In this document: piece after piece, positions 37,071 to 44,772 of the stretch | Position numbering within the stretch: the first letter of the stretch is position 1 | Layout of the letters: the number at the start of each line of letters is the position of its first letter | Origin: Denitromonas sp. | Lineage (GTDB): Bacteria > Pseudomonadota > Gammaproteobacteria > Burkholderiales > Rhodocyclaceae | Length of the DNA: 64,000 nucleotides | Direction: 5' to 3' | Assembly (NCBI RefSeq): GCF_034676725.1 | Contig: NZ_JAUCBR010000004.1 | Coordinates: forward strand, 4,554,001 to 4,618,000 | Made by a program: the position numbers and the translations under genes | Notes under the pieces: generated by a model | Seen by the model: only the letters and a program-made list of their open reading frames with translations | Told to the model about the DNA's origin: nothing | The model's database searches: none

Positions 37071-37691
37071 TCAGAACCAGCTTTGCGGGATGATCAGGAC
37101 ATCGCCGGGACGCATTTCGGCGTTGGCCGACACATCGCCCCGCTTGAGCAGGTCAGACAGGCGGACGCTGTACTGCTTGTTGCCTTCGGCGGTACGCAGG
37201 ATCGATGCGCTGTTGCCATCGGCAAACTCGGTCATGCCGCCAACGGCGATCATCACGTCGAGCAGAGTCATCTTCTGGCGGTACGGCAGGATCATCGGCT
37301 CGGCCGCCTCGCCGACCACCCGGATCTGCTCGCTGTAGGGGCCGACGAAGCTGGTCACGATCACGGTCACGACCGGCTCGCGAATATACTTTTCAAGCGC
37401 CTTTTCGATGTCACGGCCGAGCGTGCTGGCATCCTTGCCCATGGCCTGGAGATCTTCCACCAGCGGCGTGGTGATCTTGCCGTCGGGGCGCACGGGCACC
37501 GACATCGACAGTTCGGGGTTGCGCCAGACGACGATATTCACCGTATCGCCCGGCCCGATCACATAGCTGTACTCGGCGTCCGCAGCCACCGCCGGCGCCG
37601 GCGGAAAACTGCTGCTGGCACAACCGGAAAGCATGAAAATCGCCGCCAGAGCCATACCAAACAGCCCCAGCACAGATCGCATGAGCTTCAT
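37071..37691 (-). CDS. XrtA system polysaccharide export lipoprotein (Wza-like)
   Basis: 206 residues from MKLMRSVLGLFGMALAAIFM. A lipoprotein signal ends at the lipobox LSGC (Cys 24). The export domain opens with YVIGPGDTVNIVVWRNPELS, the Poly_export signature, followed by SLBB-like segments (IRVVGEAAEPMILPYR and RPGDVLIIPQSWF). The protein should form the outer-membrane/periplasmic gate for the polymer, and at about 200 residues it is the short form typical of exosortase loci (TIGR03027 type). GGAGGGG lies nine bases before the ATG. It heads the long minus-strand operon. Confidence 0.93.
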   Translation of the reverse strand: MKLMRSVLGLFGMALAAIFMLSGCASSSFPPAPAVAADAEYSYVIGPGDTVNIVVWRNPELSMSVPVRPDGKITTPLVEDLQAMGKDASTLGRDIEKALEKYIREPVVTVIVTSFVGPYSEQIRVVGEAAEPMILPYRQKMTLLDVMIAVGGMTEFADGNSASILRTAEGNKQYSVRLSDLLKRGDVSANAEMRPGDVLIIPQSWF

Positions 37692-37937
37692 TTCCAACCC
37701 CTCCAATGTCATTGTGTCGGCAGTGGCCCCCGACATTCCATCGGAATCCTAGCGACGCCGGGCACGGTCCAAAAGGAACAATTACACAAACGCTTACAGC
37801 CTTCCCCCGCAGTAATGACTACAGTACGGTGCATCGACGCAGTTGCGAAGTAGCCCATTGGCATGCGCGGGCCGGCCGCACCGCGACTGGGCATGACACA
37901 TCGCACTGCACCTGATCGGACATCAGAGGATCATCCA
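37692..37937. promoter_or_regulatory. Divergent intergenic region at the head of the EPS operon
   Basis: 246 bases separate the export gene (minus) from the acyltransferase (plus), so both promoters must lie here. Locally AT-rich patches occur around 37770-37800 and 37813-37825. I could not identify a convincing sigma-70 or sigma-54 promoter or a clear operator palindrome. In relatives these loci depend on RpoN with the PrsK/PrsR pair, but that cannot be confirmed from this sequence. Confidence 0.4.
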
Positions 37938-38748
37938 GTGAGTACATTTGAAGCAAGCCAGTCCCGGATCGCAAGCTTGAAAACAGCTTATCACGCTCTT
38001 CCGCGAAGAAACGTGACAAACGATTCCAGCATGCTCCACTCGCTTGGCATTTCGTTCGACAGATGACCGCGACAGTCGAGAATTCGTCCTCTCGCGCAGC
38101 GATTTCCAGATTCGTCTGGGCAATGGCGCCGATGGCCAGCGCAGCAACGTCAGCATGCTCATCCAGCGCATGTACGCCTGGCGCGGGCTGCTTACCCACG
38201 CGCCTTCACGCATCGACGACCAGCCCAACCAGCTGACGCTGATCGCCTCGCGGGGTACCACCATGTTCGGCACCCTCACCCTCAAGCTCGACTCAGACGA
38301 GGGGCTGCTGGCCGACGAGTTGTATTCGGCAGAGGTCTCGGCGGCGCGACAGACCGGCGCGCAACTGTGCGAGCTGACGCGCCTGGCCATCGACCCGGCG
38401 TTCAACTCGAAAGAGGTACTCGCGTCGATTTTCCATCTTGCCTACATCTTCGGCCGGCTCATTCACCGGAAAACCGACCTGTTCATCGAGGTCAACCCGC
38501 GGCATGTCGCCTTTTATTGCCGCATGCTCGGCTTTCGCATCGCGGGCGAAGAACGGATCTGCCCCCGGGTCAATGCCCCGGCGGTATTGCTTCACCTGCC
38601 CCTGAATTACGTTGACGAGCAGATCAAGGCGGTCGCCGGCCGCCCGGACGCCGGCGCACGCAGCCTGTATTCGTACTTTTTCAACGAGACCGAGCAGCAA
38701 GGCCTGCTCAACCGCCTGCAGGCCGACCCCTCGCTGCTCACCCTATGA
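37938..38748 (+). pseudogene. FeeM-like N-acyltransferase, exosortase system-associated, single-base frameshift
   Basis: A GTG at 37938 follows AGAGGA by seven bases and opens a frame (STFEASQSRIASLKTAYHAL) that stops at 38066. The downstream frame continues to 38748 with the acyltransferase core: LIQRMYAWRGLL, LTLKLDSDEGLLADELY, CELTRLAIDP, DLFIEVNPRHVAFYCRMLGF and CPRVNAPAVLL. Removing one T from GTTCGAC at 38054-38060 joins them (GISSTDDRDSREF) into 269 residues; the span is 270 codons plus one base. The core resembles N-acyl-amino-acid synthases such as FeeM, related to LuxI autoinducer synthases and common next to exosortase A loci. Translation of only the downstream part from a TTG at 38044 is a weaker alternative. 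Confidence 0.8.
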
Positions 38749-38761
38749 CCGCGCCCCAGGC

Positions 38762-40066
38762 CTAGAAAGCCCTCCGGACTTCGACGTATGCCCGGTCGCT
38801 CTGATCGAAGCGGCCAAAGACACCGTCCTCAGCCCCCCCGAAAACATCCAGTCCGGCCGTTCCGCGCCAGTTCGCATCCATCTGCCACACCACCTTGGGG
38901 CGCACCATATAGCCCCCACCGTTCAGGCTCGACACCAGCAACACCTCCGCCTCGAGCGAATCGCCAAACTGGCGGTTGACCAGGAGCGTTGCGCCCTGCT
39001 CGTTCTTGTCCCACACCATCCCGTCACGATGGTCGAAGTAACGACGCGCGTAATACTGCGCATTGACCCGCCAGATGCGTGCCAGCGGCACATCCACCCC
39101 CACCACGTAGTCGAGCGTATCCGAGGGCACCAGGCCATTCGGCGCTGACAGATCGGTGGTGTTGAACTTGCGCCCGGACGTATGTACCGCCTCGCCCTTG
39201 AGCACGAAGCGGCCCATGTCCTTGGAGAAGGTTGCGCCCACCTGATTGATCCGGTCGTGGCGGGCCTCGAAGGTCAGCGGTGCCAGCGATGTCCGGTAGA
39301 AGGTCGGCGCGGTGTCTGTGCTTCGGTAGAAGAAGCCGGACACATCCCAGCCATCGATCAAGGCCGACAGGCGCGCCCCCCAGTTCATGTTGCCCAAGCG
39401 GTGATCCGGCTTGTCCTCGCCGGCAAAACGCGCGCCCTCGGGCGCCACGAACGGATAGAAATCGCCCCCCGGCTTGCCGATGTTGTCGACACTCGGCACC
39501 GGAATCCAGAGCAGCTCGCCATGCCAGTCGTCGCCGAAATACTCCGCACGCGCCGCCCATTGCGGGATGCGCATCTGGTCGAACTCGGGCAGGAAGAACT
39601 CGCGCGTATCCCTGGCCGACACCACGTCGGCAAAGAACAGCCCGACCATCTCGCCCCACACCACGTGCTGGCGCCCCAACCGATAGTCCCAATTGCCCGC
39701 CGAAATATCCAGATAGGCCTCGCGGATCATCGCCTCGCTGCGGCGGTCCCGCCGCACCGCGGCCGGATAGACATCCGACTCGATGTCCGGCGCGGCATCG
39801 GCATCAAGGCGGCCGCCGAGCTTCCATTTCACCCGCTCACTGAGCCGGCCACTGCTCTCGATGTTCAGCCGGGCCCGCAACTTTGACCAGTGCGACGGCG
39901 TCTCGTAGGCCCGCGCCGCCGAGAACTCGGCAAACCCGTGCAGGCCCCCGCCGCTGTCCGCAGGCTTCGCCACGTCCAGCAAATCATCCAGATCGCCTGC
40001 CGCAAACACGCAGCCAGCCATTGCCGCCAGACCCAGTCCGAGCCCCGCATGCCATCGATTCATCAA
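38762..40066 (-). CDS. DUF1302-type outer-membrane protein
   Basis: 434 residues (Met 2 at 40063 is an alternative start). A signal peptide (LGLGLAAMAGCVFAAGD) precedes a series of beta strands with many aromatic residues, ending in EVRRAF with the terminal phenylalanine. WDYRLGRQHVVWGEMVGLFFADVVSARDTRE matches the DUF1302 family. Such genes usually travel with an ABC transporter and an outer-membrane lipoprotein-sorting-like gene, as here, with a proposed role in moving lipids or hydrophobic compounds across the envelope. The gene ends 13 bases from the convergent acyltransferase and starts 7 bases after the ABC gene. Confidence 0.78.
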   Translation of the reverse strand: MMNRWHAGLGLGLAAMAGCVFAAGDLDDLLDVAKPADSGGGLHGFAEFSAARAYETPSHWSKLRARLNIESSGRLSERVKWKLGGRLDADAAPDIESDVYPAAVRRDRRSEAMIREAYLDISAGNWDYRLGRQHVVWGEMVGLFFADVVSARDTREFFLPEFDQMRIPQWAARAEYFGDDWHGELLWIPVPSVDNIGKPGGDFYPFVAPEGARFAGEDKPDHRLGNMNWGARLSALIDGWDVSGFFYRSTDTAPTFYRTSLAPLTFEARHDRINQVGATFSKDMGRFVLKGEAVHTSGRKFNTTDLSAPNGLVPSDTLDYVVGVDVPLARIWRVNAQYYARRYFDHRDGMVWDKNEQGATLLVNRQFGDSLEAEVLLVSSLNGGGYMVRPKVVWQMDANWRGTAGLDVFGGAEDGVFGRFDQSDRAYVEVRRAF

Positions 40067-40073
40067 CTTCTCC

Positions 40074-40823
40074 CTAGATTTCCGGATCTTCGTCGTCCTG
40101 CGCGCGACGGTCCTGCACGAACCGCCACCCGTCGGGTGTCCGCATGCCCAGCGCCTTGATTTCGCCGTCCTCGATACGCACCAGTCGATCGGCCATGTTC
40201 ATCACCCGTTTGTCGTGGGTTGAAAACACAAAGGTCGTGCCCGACTCGCGGTTGATCTGCTTCATCAATTTCAGAATGCTCTCGCCCGTCTTGCGGTCGA
40301 GGTTTGCCGTCGGCTCATCGGCCAGCACGATCTTCGAATGCGTCGCCAGCGCCCGCGCAATCGCAACCCGCTGGCGCTGCCCCCCCGACAGCTGGTTGGG
40401 TCGGTGGGATGCGTACTTGCGCAACCCCACCATCGACAGATACCGTTTGACCCGCTCCTGTCGTTCCGCCTTGGACAGTTCCGGAAACTGCAGCAGCGGA
40501 TACTCGACGTTCTCCTCGGCGGAGAGCACCGGCATCAGGTTGAAGGTCTGGAAAATGAAGCCGATCGTGCGGGCGCGCAGATCTGCCAGATCATCCGGGC
40601 TCTTGCCCGACACATCCTGGCCGTTGATCAGCACGCGCCCGTCCGACGGCGTATCGATACAACCGATAATATTCAGTACCGTTGACTTGCCGCTTCCTGA
40701 CGGGCCGGCAATGGCCAGGAACACGCCCGGCTCGATCGACAGGCTGACGTCGCGCAGCGCCGTTACCGTCTGGTCTCCAAGGCGATAACGCTTGGAGACA
40801 TTTTCTACCTGAACAATCGCCAT
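40074..40823 (-). CDS. ABC transporter ATP-binding protein (LolD/MacB type)
   Basis: 249 residues from MAIVQVENVSKRYRLGD. Walker A GPSGSGKST near 41, Q-loop FQTFNLMPVLSAEENVEYPL, signature LSGGQRQRVAIARALAT, Walker B KIVLADEPTANLD and H-loop FSTHDKR are all intact. The TFNLMPVLSAEENVEYPL insertion is typical of the LolD/MacB/FtsE group that drives FtsX-like permeases. No permease gene is adjacent: the next gene is the DUF1302 protein, and the upstream gene is divergent. The cognate permease must therefore be encoded outside this position. Confidence 0.88.
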   Translation of the reverse strand: MAIVQVENVSKRYRLGDQTVTALRDVSLSIEPGVFLAIAGPSGSGKSTVLNIIGCIDTPSDGRVLINGQDVSGKSPDDLADLRARTIGFIFQTFNLMPVLSAEENVEYPLLQFPELSKAERQERVKRYLSMVGLRKYASHRPNQLSGGQRQRVAIARALATHSKIVLADEPTANLDRKTGESILKLMKQINRESGTTFVFSTHDKRVMNMADRLVRIEDGEIKALGMRTPDGWRFVQDRRAQDDEDPEI

Positions 40824-40867
40824 GTTGTTGCCGTAATAGAAGTGACACCGCCACAAGGATAGCACTC

Positions 40868-41638
40868 ATGACACAGCCATTTCGACTTCGTCGCACCGTC
40901 CTGCGCACGGCGCTTTTGTGCGCACTCGCGCCCCTGTGCGGCCCGGCACTGGCCAGCGAAACCCCAGACGCGGCCGAACTGCTCGCCAGCACCGACGCCA
41001 TCCGCTTTCCACAGGAGAGTTTCCAGGTCGACATCGACATCGAGAGTCGCCAGGCGGACAGCGATACGCCCGACCACCATCGCTACCGCGTCCTCTCCAA
41101 GGGCCGGGAAGACACCGTCGTGCTGACCATGGAACCGTCGAGCGAGCGCGGCCAGATCCTGCTCATGAAGCACCGCGACCTGTGGATCTTCATGCCCGCC
41201 GTATCACAACCCGTCCGCCTCTCGCTGGCGCAACGACTGACCGGCCAGGTGGCCAACGGCGACCTGGCGCGCGCCAACTTCACTGGCGACTACCGCGCCA
41301 GCTATCTGCGCGAGGAGCTGGTCGACAACAAGCCGGCGCATGTACTGGAACTGACGGCGGTCGACGACGGCGTGACCTATGCGCGGGTCGAATACTGGAT
41401 CGACAAGGCCACGACCCGCCCGCTCAAGGCTGCCTTCTATGCCGTTTCCGGCCGCTTGCTCAAGACCTGCGAATACACCGATTACAAGGAAATGGCCGGC
41501 GCCGTACGCCCCACCCGCCTGATCATGACCGACGCGCTCAAGGCCGGCAGCATTTCGGTGATGAGCTACAGCGCAATGAACCCCCGCGCCCTGCCCGACA
41601 AGCTATTCACCAAAGAGTATTTGAAGAAACTGAACTGA
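40868..41638 (+). CDS. Outer-membrane lipoprotein-sorting protein (LolA-like fold)
   Basis: 256 residues with a signal peptide (LRRTVLRTALLCALAPLCGPALA). The mature part has the LolA-like half-barrel pattern of this family (COG2834 type): QILLMKHRDLWIFMPAVSQPVRL, EYWIDKATTRPLKAAFYAVSGRLLKT and TRLIMTDALKAGSISVMSYS. Proteins of this kind bind a lipid or other hydrophobic cargo in the periplasm. It is divergent from the ABC gene with only 44 bases between the two starts, so the two promoters must overlap. AAGGA lies 9 to 13 bases before the ATG. Confidence 0.8.
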   Translation: MTQPFRLRRTVLRTALLCALAPLCGPALASETPDAAELLASTDAIRFPQESFQVDIDIESRQADSDTPDHHRYRVLSKGREDTVVLTMEPSSERGQILLMKHRDLWIFMPAVSQPVRLSLAQRLTGQVANGDLARANFTGDYRASYLREELVDNKPAHVLELTAVDDGVTYARVEYWIDKATTRPLKAAFYAVSGRLLKTCEYTDYKEMAGAVRPTRLIMTDALKAGSISVMSYSAMNPRALPDKLFTKEYLKKLN

Positions 41639-41681
41639 ACGCACAAATACGAAACGCCGCTGATCGCGGCGCTCGTAAAGA

Positions 41682-41707
41682 AAAAAGGCACCCGAAGGTG
41701 CCTTTTT
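41682..41707. terminator. Bidirectional rho-independent terminator
   Basis: Perfect stem AAAAAGGCACC (41682-41692) with GGTGCCTTTTT (41697-41707) and a four-base loop. It has T-tracts in both directions and lies between the lipoprotein-sorting gene (plus) and the porin gene (minus). Confidence 0.9.
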
Positions 41708-41731
41708 CAACTTTCAGATCGAACGAGTCGA

Positions 41732-42736
41732 TCAGAAAGTGTGGGCAATACCAACCCCAACAAGTGTAGAGTTCTTGCCAGTCTCTTTCGCAAGAACGCC
41801 CATTGTCTGAGCTTTATCATTATTAGTGCGATTCACGCCTACATACACTTGGGTCCGCTTCGACATGCTGTGGAAATAACCCAAGCCCAACGATTTAGCA
41901 TCTTTGTCCTTCGCATCGTCTTTACGACCTGCGTAAGCCACTCGAATACTGCCAGCAGCGCTCACATTTACAGCACCACCGATCTGATAAACATCAACAT
42001 CGTTTGCACCTTGATCGGCAGTCTGCCACGAACCCATCAGCTTGAAGCCACCGAAATCATAAGCGGCACCGATGTAGTGTTCTTTGGAATCCTGAGTAGC
42101 GGAGACAAAATTACCGTCATTGATGTAAACATAAGAAACAGAAAGAGGCCCGTTGTCATAGTTCAGACCGACACCAACTTTGTTGTCATCCCCACGACTT
42201 GCGCCAGTCTCGGTCGAACCAAATCCATAGGCAAGGCGAGCACTGAACCCGCCCATCGACTTGGACTGATAGACAACAGAGTTGTCCCAGCGCTGCTGGC
42301 TGGTGACACGCAACGACAGACCGGCATTGACCGTGGTACGGGTATCGAACGTACCACCAAACAACGGATCATACTTGTAGGTCATGTAACCCGGCGCATA
42401 TTGCCGGCCGATGCCAACAAAGCCAAAAGCGCCATCCAGACCAACCCAAGCTTGGCGATGAAACTGACGCGTGGAGTTCGCCGAACCGTCACTTGAATCG
42501 AAGCCCTGCTCCAAGGTAAACGTTGCTTTGAGTCCGTTACCAAGATCCTCAGAACCTTTAAAACCAAGCCGAGAACCGGCAGTTGTTCCGTAGTCTACGC
42601 CAGAGAACTTGGTATCGCCTGCTTTTCCATAACCGAGAAAAGTATCAATGATGCCGTACACGGTCACGTTGGACTGTGCAAAGGCCGGAGCGGCGATCAT
42701 GCCGGCGACGGCCATGGCGATCAGTTTCTTCTGCAT
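41732..42736 (-). CDS. Gram-negative trimeric porin
   Basis: 334 residues. The signal peptide MKKLIAMAVAGMIAAPAFAQ-type leader (here MQKKLIAMAVAGMIAAPAFA) is followed by SNVTVYGIIDTFLGYGKAG, the usual first strand of betaproteobacterial porins. It contains LGFKGSEDLGNGLKATFTLE and ends VGVGIAHTF, with the C-terminal phenylalanine required for barrel assembly. It is a general diffusion porin for small anions and nutrients. The gene is visibly richer in A and T than its neighbours, as are many highly expressed porin genes. The leader has a strong site (TTAGGAGA) and a small hairpin in the 5' untranslated region (arms 42766-42771 and 42777-42782). Confidence 0.93.
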   Translation of the reverse strand: MQKKLIAMAVAGMIAAPAFAQSNVTVYGIIDTFLGYGKAGDTKFSGVDYGTTAGSRLGFKGSEDLGNGLKATFTLEQGFDSSDGSANSTRQFHRQAWVGLDGAFGFVGIGRQYAPGYMTYKYDPLFGGTFDTRTTVNAGLSLRVTSQQRWDNSVVYQSKSMGGFSARLAYGFGSTETGASRGDDNKVGVGLNYDNGPLSVSYVYINDGNFVSATQDSKEHYIGAAYDFGGFKLMGSWQTADQGANDVDVYQIGGAVNVSAAGSIRVAYAGRKDDAKDKDAKSLGLGYFHSMSKRTQVYVGVNRTNNDKAQTMGVLAKETGKNSTLVGVGIAHTF

Positions 42737-42935
42737 GGATTTCTCCTAAGATTGTGTAGTTGAACCCCAGGTGTTGCCTGGGCCCGACTGACCTCTCAAG
42801 CCGAGAAGTTGTGGCAATTTTGCAAACCTGGCGCCTTCGTCGCAAGCGCATGGACGAAATACCGGGCCATTCTGGATCTGATTGTTGCTTTTGCGCAACA
42901 CGATGAAACATTCCCCGCCGTTGCGGCCCGCTGAC

Positions 42936-44678
42936 TCAGAACGCCACGGCGATGGCAAAGTGCAGGCGGACGGTGCGGTCATCGTGGCCGTAGGCCAGGT
43001 CTACTGCCAGTGGGCCGGCCGGACTGCGCCACCGCGCCCCCAGGCCATAACCGGGCTTGAGGCGGAACGCCTGGCGCTCGTCGGTGGCGTTGCCGGCATC
43101 GATGAAGCCGGCGACACCCCAGGTGTTGTCGAGCCAGTGCACATACTCGGCGCTCACCGCGGCCATGTACCGCCCGCCCACCGTGGCGCTGCCTTCCTGC
43201 ACGCCCAGGCTCTGGTAGGCGTAGCCGCGCACGCTCTGCGCGCCACCGGTGCGGAACAGGAAGTCCTGCGGGATGCCGTCGCGACTCGGCGCCAGCGTCA
43301 TGCCGCCATCGGCGCGCAAGATCACCACGTCACGCTCACCCACCGGCTGGTACCGCACCACCCGCCCGGCCAGGCGCAGGAAGTTCTGGTCCGACAAGGC
43401 GGCCTTGGCACCGCCACCGATCTGGCCGGACACCACAAAGCCCTCGCGCGGGTCGAGCAGGTTGTCGACCTTGCGCCAGGTCCACGTCCAGTTGGCCGAC
43501 AGCGCCTTGCGATGTGATTCCTCGACGCCGTCCGGGGCGTAGATTTCGCGCTGCAGCTTGAACGCGAGGTGGGTTTCGATATCGCCCCGCGCGTGCTTGC
43601 GCGCCACACCGATGGCGCTGTTGGTGATGCGCAGGCCCTGGGTGTCGCTGCGCTCGACCAGCGCGCCGAAGCTGTCCTGCCGGCCGCCGCGCTCGGGCGG
43701 CAGAAACACGTCGGCATAGGCCAGCTGGTGGCGCTGCTGCAGGCGAACGCCGGTGGTCAGCAGCCAGCCGCGGCCGAGCAGGTTGGCATTGCGGTACGAA
43801 GCCTCGGTGCGATAGCCGTTATTGCTGCTGAAACCAACGCCAAGACCCACGCGCTTGGGCTTGGCTTCGGCCACGCTGACATGAATCGGCACCTGGTCGG
43901 GATCGACGTCGCGCGTGGGCACATCGACCACCACCGAGGAGAAATACGGGGTGGACTGCAACACCCGCTGAAACTCCAGCAGGCGGTCCTGATCGTAGGC
44001 ATCGCCCGGCTCGATCAGGTTGTAGCGCGAGACCAGGTCGGACGGGTAGTGCTGCAAGCCGTCGATATTCAGCGCGCCAAGCGTAAACGGCGGGCCGGAA
44101 TCGACCGTCACGGCCAGACGCACACGCGCATTGTCGGGGTCGACCTCTGCCCGTGTGCGGGTCAGCCTGGCGGCGGCAAAATCGCGGTACGCCACGCCGT
44201 CGAGCAAGTGCCCTTTCGCCCCGTCCCAGGCGGCCTGGCGAAACGGGCTGCCGACCGGCAGTAACCAGGCCTGCCGCAAGGCCTCGCGTCGATCGGCAAA
44301 ACGCGCCTCGGCAAGCGCCCCGCTAAAGTCGATGTCGACGGCTGAAATCTCGGCACGCGGCCCGAGCGTGACCTTGACCCGCATCGGCGAGCGCTCTGCC
44401 CCCACCCGCGCGACCGTTGGGGTGAAGTAGCCTTCGGTGGCAAGCAGGGATTCAACCTCCTTGCGGGTCCGGCGAATCAGGGCCTGGCGTTCGCGGTCGT
44501 CCGCGGCATCCGGCAAGGCGTCTTCGCGCAGCGTGGTCAGATGCGTCGTGAGCAGTTCGCGGACCGACTCGGGGGCCTCCAGCGCGAGCGGCGGTGCCGC
44601 CTGCGCCAAGGCCGTCAGGACGCAGCCGCTCAGCCCGGCCACCCATGGCCGCAAGCGTCGAAGAATATGGTCAATCAT
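42936..44678 (-). CDS. tamA: Autotransporter assembly factor TamA (Omp85 family)
   Basis: 580 residues from MIDHILRRLRPWVAGLSGCV. The signal peptide is followed by three POTRA-like domains (about 30-270: SPMRVKVTLGPRAEISAVDI, FTLGALNIDGLQHYPSDLVS) and a 16-strand barrel with the L6 motif LFRTGGAQSVRGYAYQSLG near 480, whose RGY is the conserved tip. The C-terminus RLHFAIAVAF ends in phenylalanine. TamA works with the inner-membrane protein TamB in outer-membrane biogenesis and lipid transport. The usual downstream tamB gene is absent: the porin gene follows after about 200 bases. Confidence 0.9.
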   Translation of the reverse strand: MIDHILRRLRPWVAGLSGCVLTALAQAAPPLALEAPESVRELLTTHLTTLREDALPDAADDRERQALIRRTRKEVESLLATEGYFTPTVARVGAERSPMRVKVTLGPRAEISAVDIDFSGALAEARFADRREALRQAWLLPVGSPFRQAAWDGAKGHLLDGVAYRDFAAARLTRTRAEVDPDNARVRLAVTVDSGPPFTLGALNIDGLQHYPSDLVSRYNLIEPGDAYDQDRLLEFQRVLQSTPYFSSVVVDVPTRDVDPDQVPIHVSVAEAKPKRVGLGVGFSSNNGYRTEASYRNANLLGRGWLLTTGVRLQQRHQLAYADVFLPPERGGRQDSFGALVERSDTQGLRITNSAIGVARKHARGDIETHLAFKLQREIYAPDGVEESHRKALSANWTWTWRKVDNLLDPREGFVVSGQIGGGAKAALSDQNFLRLAGRVVRYQPVGERDVVILRADGGMTLAPSRDGIPQDFLFRTGGAQSVRGYAYQSLGVQEGSATVGGRYMAAVSAEYVHWLDNTWGVAGFIDAGNATDERQAFRLKPGYGLGARWRSPAGPLAVDLAYGHDDRTVRLHFAIAVAF

Positions 44679-44724
44679 GGCGCCATTGTAGAGCGTCGGC
44701 CCGATCGACGGCCCGCGCCCGACC

Positions 44725-44752
44725 AAAAAAACGGCGGCCCGCAGGCCGCCGT
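44725..44752 (-). terminator. Rho-independent terminator after the amino acid-binding protein gene
   Basis: Stem ACGGCGGCC (44731-44739) with GGCCGCCGT (44744-44752). On the minus strand it is followed by six T (44730-44725). It is 20 bases beyond the stop of the binding-protein gene, so that gene ends its transcript here and tamA has its own start. Confidence 0.9.
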
Positions 44753-44772
44753 TTGCCAAGGCGTGACAACAC

